Source of the DNA: Dittrichia graveolens
Lineage: Eukaryota; Streptophyta; Magnoliopsida; Asterales; Asteraceae
Assembly (NCBI GenBank): GCA_038502395.1
Contig: JARJIL010000009.1
Coordinates: 28,447,647 to 28,511,646 of the forward strand
DNA length: 64,000 nt
Direction of reading: 5' to 3'
The notes under the pieces were generated by a model that saw nothing but the letters and a program-made list of their open reading frames with translations, was not told the DNA's origin and ran no database searches. This document shows positions 63,808-64,000 of the stretch, piece after piece. The position numbers were made by a program, and so were the translations under genes. The number at the start of each line of letters is the position of its first letter. The stretch's first letter is position 1.

Positions 63808-64000
63808 TCAAACCAAGTCACTAGCAAATCTAATCCCAATAGCACGTGTGTGGGCATCGTGCTTGGCTTGCGACAACGGTTTAGTGAACGGATCCGCCAA
63901 ATTGCTATCCGTGTGTACTTTGCTGATGATGATGTCTCCGTTTTCGACCACGTCCCGGATAAAATGATATTTCCACGGAATATGCCTCGTGCGTCGATGA
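63808..64000 (-). pseudogene. Copia 5 RNase H C-terminus (partial)
   Basis: The minus strand reads the end of copia RNase H, with IGIRFASDLV before a TGA at 63808-63810. Upstream are the KPLSQAKHDAH-type and KYHFIRDVVENGD-type segments, reaching the RTRH box at the window edge. The visible part is open in one frame. The rest of the gene lies beyond 64000. Confidence 0.85.

Larger units (their letters stand above)
61951..64000 (-). mobile_element. Copia 5: reverse copia element, continues past the window
   Basis: 3' LTR 61951-62885 (TGTTGGGAATCC...CTAACA), reverse polypurine tract AACTCCCACTTGCAC, 3' untranslated region, and the C-terminal end of RNase H running off the right edge. LTR and untranslated region resemble copia 1. 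Confidence 0.88.

Noticed and set aside
1..64000. Host genes or endogenous pararetrovirus
   Set aside because: Every credible protein motif belongs to gypsy or copia Gag-Pol. No movement-protein or coat-protein motif, no host exon and no conserved non-transposon domain was found by reading either strand.

Overview
This window is repeat DNA from a flowering plant, probably a eudicot; I cannot assign a family or species. I see no host gene, tRNA, rRNA or bacterial feature. Nearly every base belongs to long-terminal-repeat (LTR) retrotransposons nested in one another. The plant call rests on three things: Ty3/gypsy and Ty1/copia polyproteins of plant type, primer-binding sites matching the 3' end of plant initiator-Met tRNA (TGGTATCAGAGC), and very long LTRs (1.7-2.5 kb) opening TGTAACATCC and closing TGTTACA.

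Layout, left to right. (1) 1-8764: gypsy element E1, nearly intact gag-pol in one frame, with a 3' LTR holding a solo LTR (S1, 4493-6729). E1 sits in the integrase gene of an older gypsy element E2 (8765-10612). (2) 10613-11243: reverse gypsy LTR S2, cut by reverse copia element 1 (11244-14707). (3) 14708-20328, continuing at 48995-49549: decayed reverse gypsy element G3, holding solo LTR S3 (14828-16674). (4) 20329-48989: reverse copia element 2 inside the LTR of G3. It contains complete gypsy element E4 (23503-33564), which holds a reverse solo LTR S4 of its own family (28378-30804), which in turn holds a MITE (28465-28898). Copia 2 also contains truncated reverse gypsy E5 (34995 to about 39262), forward copia 3 (to about 43767), and an internal 1.2-kb duplication. 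(5) 49550-57298: reverse gypsy E6, nearly complete. (6) 57299-60773: reverse copia 4 fragment with solo LTR S5 (58382-60207). (7) 60774-61950: gypsy LTR E7, cut by reverse copia 5 (61951 to window end).

Insertion boundaries are supported by 5-bp target-site duplications read directly: CTTCA (S1), GAATC (S3), ATTTG (E4), CAGAT/AAGAT (S4), TTCCA (S5), CTTCC/CTTCT (copia 2) and TAA (MITE). Every coding region is broken by stops or frameshifts.

The most unusual signal is inside the gypsy LTRs. Across about six sequence-diverged families and both orientations, nearly all the LTRs share an intron-like layout: a CT-rich presumptive leader, a first intron-like segment, a small 52-60-nt exon-like segment, an AG|GTGAGT-type donor, and a second intron-like segment ending in a CTAAT branch-site motif 24-27 nt before an AG acceptor. 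The first segment carries a CG-rich tract of palindromic words (TCGGATTCCGA, GTCGCGACGCGAC or CACGGGCCGTG, depending on family). The second carries a hairpin built on GGTTC...GAACC. The three copia elements with visible LTR ends in gypsy LTRs all lie within about 60 nt of the second donor. The reading as a spliced retrotransposon leader is inference; the motifs and positions are read from the sequence by eye.
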